Shown here one piece after another: positions 4,433-5,287 of a DNA stretch of 5,287 bases (position 1 is the first letter of the stretch; every line of letters starts with the position of its first letter). This DNA comes from an uncultured Clostridia bacterium. GTDB taxonomy: Bacteria > Bacillota > Clostridia > Oscillospirales > Ruminococcaceae. The position numbers and the translations under genes are program-made. The notes under the pieces were generated by a model. The model saw only the letters and a list, made by a program, of their open reading frames with translations. It did no database searches and was not told where the DNA came from. The DNA lies in the NCBI GenBank assembly GCA_946533615.1, contig CAMNBY010000088.1:1-5287 (forward strand), in the 5' to 3' direction.

Positions 4433-5287
4433 CTAAGCTTCCTGCCCTGCGGTGTTTATCAGGCGCTCTGCCAGCTCGCGGAGGCCTGCGTGCTCGGGTC
4501 TTTCAAGCGCAGGGTCAGATGCTATCAGCTCATCGGCGGCGGCTGCCGCCTGATAGAACAGCTCCGTGTCCGAGGACAGGTCTGCTATCTTCAGCTTTGG
4601 CAGGCCGTGCTGGCGGCTGCCGAAGAATTCTCCCGGGCCGCGCATTTTCAGGTCCTGCTCCGAGATTTTGAAGCCGTCGGACGTTGAGGAGAGGATCTTC
4701 AGCCTCGCCCTGCTCTCCTCGCTGACGTTGTCGGTTATCAGTATGCAGTAGCTTTTGTACTCTCCCCTGCCGACGCGGCCTCGGAGCTGATGCAGCTGCG
4801 AGAGGCCGAAGCGGTCGGCGTTCTCGATCACCATTATCACGGCGTTCGGCACATCTACGCCGACCTCGACGACCGTGGTGGACACCAGCAGATCAAGCTC
4901 GTGCTCCTTGAAGCGGCGCATCACGCGCTCCTTGTCGGCCGGCTTCATTTTTCCGTGCAGCAGTCCGATGCGGTAGCCCTTGAGGTCTTCCTTTTCAAGC
5001 CGCTCGGCGTATTCCTTTACATTTTGCAGCTCGGTGTCGTTCTCGTCTATCATGGGGCAGACCACATAGCCCTGCCGCCCCTCATCCAGCCTGTCGCGGA
5101 CAAAGCCGAAGGCACGCGCCCTTAGCTTTCCCGTAACGGCGTAGGTCTCGATCTTCTGCCTGCCCTTCGGCAGCTCGTCAAGCACCGAAAGGTCAAGGTC
5201 GCCGTAGATCATCATTGCAAGCGTCCGAGGGATAGGCGTAGCGGACATTACGAGCTTGTGGGGGTTCTCGCCCTTGGCTGCAAGCCC
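4433..5287 (-). CDS. recG: ATP-dependent DNA helicase RecG (C-terminal part; gene continues off the right edge)
   Basis: RecG is a superfamily 2 helicase that reverses stalled replication forks and processes branched recombination intermediates. The window holds the last 284 codons of a protein usually about 680 residues long. In order these show the motif III region SATPIPRTLAM (visible residues 15-25), the LLHGKM segment (109-114), motif V STTVVEVGVDVPNA (136-149), motif VI QLHQLRGRVGRG (164-175), and the RecG-specific TRG region ILSSTSDGFKISEQDLKMRGPGE...GSRQHGLP (198-230). The TRG region separates RecG from Mfd and PriA. The N-terminal wedge domain and the Walker A and DEAH-type motifs lie beyond the edge. 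The TAG stop (4435-4433) is one base from the repeat element. No frameshift is visible. Confidence 0.96.
   Translation of the reverse strand, partial: GLAAKGENPHKLVMSATPIPRTLAMMIYGDLDLSVLDELPKGRQKIETYAVTGKLRARAFGFVRDRLDEGRQGYVVCPMIDENDTELQNVKEYAERLEKEDLKGYRIGLLHGKMKPADKERVMRRFKEHELDLLVSTTVVEVGVDVPNAVIMVIENADRFGLSQLHQLRGRVGRGEYKSYCILITDNVSEESRARLKILSSTSDGFKISEQDLKMRGPGEFFGSRQHGLPKLKIADLSSDTELFYQAAAAADELIASDPALERPEHAGLRELAERLINTAGQEA

Overview
The window looks like a chromosomal segment from a Gram-positive anaerobe of the class Clostridia, plausibly a Ruminococcus-like member of the Oscillospiraceae. I infer this from strong GGAGG-type ribosome binding sites, consensus sigma-A promoters with extended -10 elements, AT-rich gaps between fairly GC-rich genes, and the gene set (FemX-type peptidoglycan branching enzyme, GlpK, RecG, PotA). 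The genus is a guess. Nothing points to a prophage, plasmid or defence island.

Layout, left to right. (1) 1-620, minus: 5' part of potA, the ATPase of a spermidine/putrescine ABC importer, running off the left edge. (2) 621-1131: a gap of about 510 bp without a confident gene. It holds a minus-strand promoter (889-917) with a leader of about 260 nt for potA, rich in local inverted repeats and containing a doubtful 58-codon ORF that ends 3 nt before potA. It also holds a perfect 18-bp palindrome (943-960), a GC-rich block, and a divergent plus-strand promoter (1061-1089). (3) 1132-2693, plus: a two-gene unit, a FemX-family aminoacyltransferase gene and a GNAT acetyltransferase gene, whose stop and start codons share one base. 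(4) 2706-2761: a long bidirectional terminator between convergent units. (5) 2773-4257, minus: a complete glycerol kinase gene, glpK. (6) 4275-4431: a repeat element of about 157 bp with 18-bp terminal inverted repeats built from the heptamer GCACAAT, lying between the recG stop codon and the glpK ribosome binding site. (7) 4433-5287, minus: the C-terminal 284 codons of recG, running off the right edge.

The genes are housekeeping or metabolic: polyamine uptake, cell-wall branching, glycerol phosphorylation and replication-fork repair. They do not form one pathway. I found no convincing new multi-gene system. The parts most worth a second look are non-coding: the glpK-recG repeat element, which would form most of the glpK 5' untranslated region if transcription starts upstream, and the potA/femX divergent region with its palindrome and structured leader.
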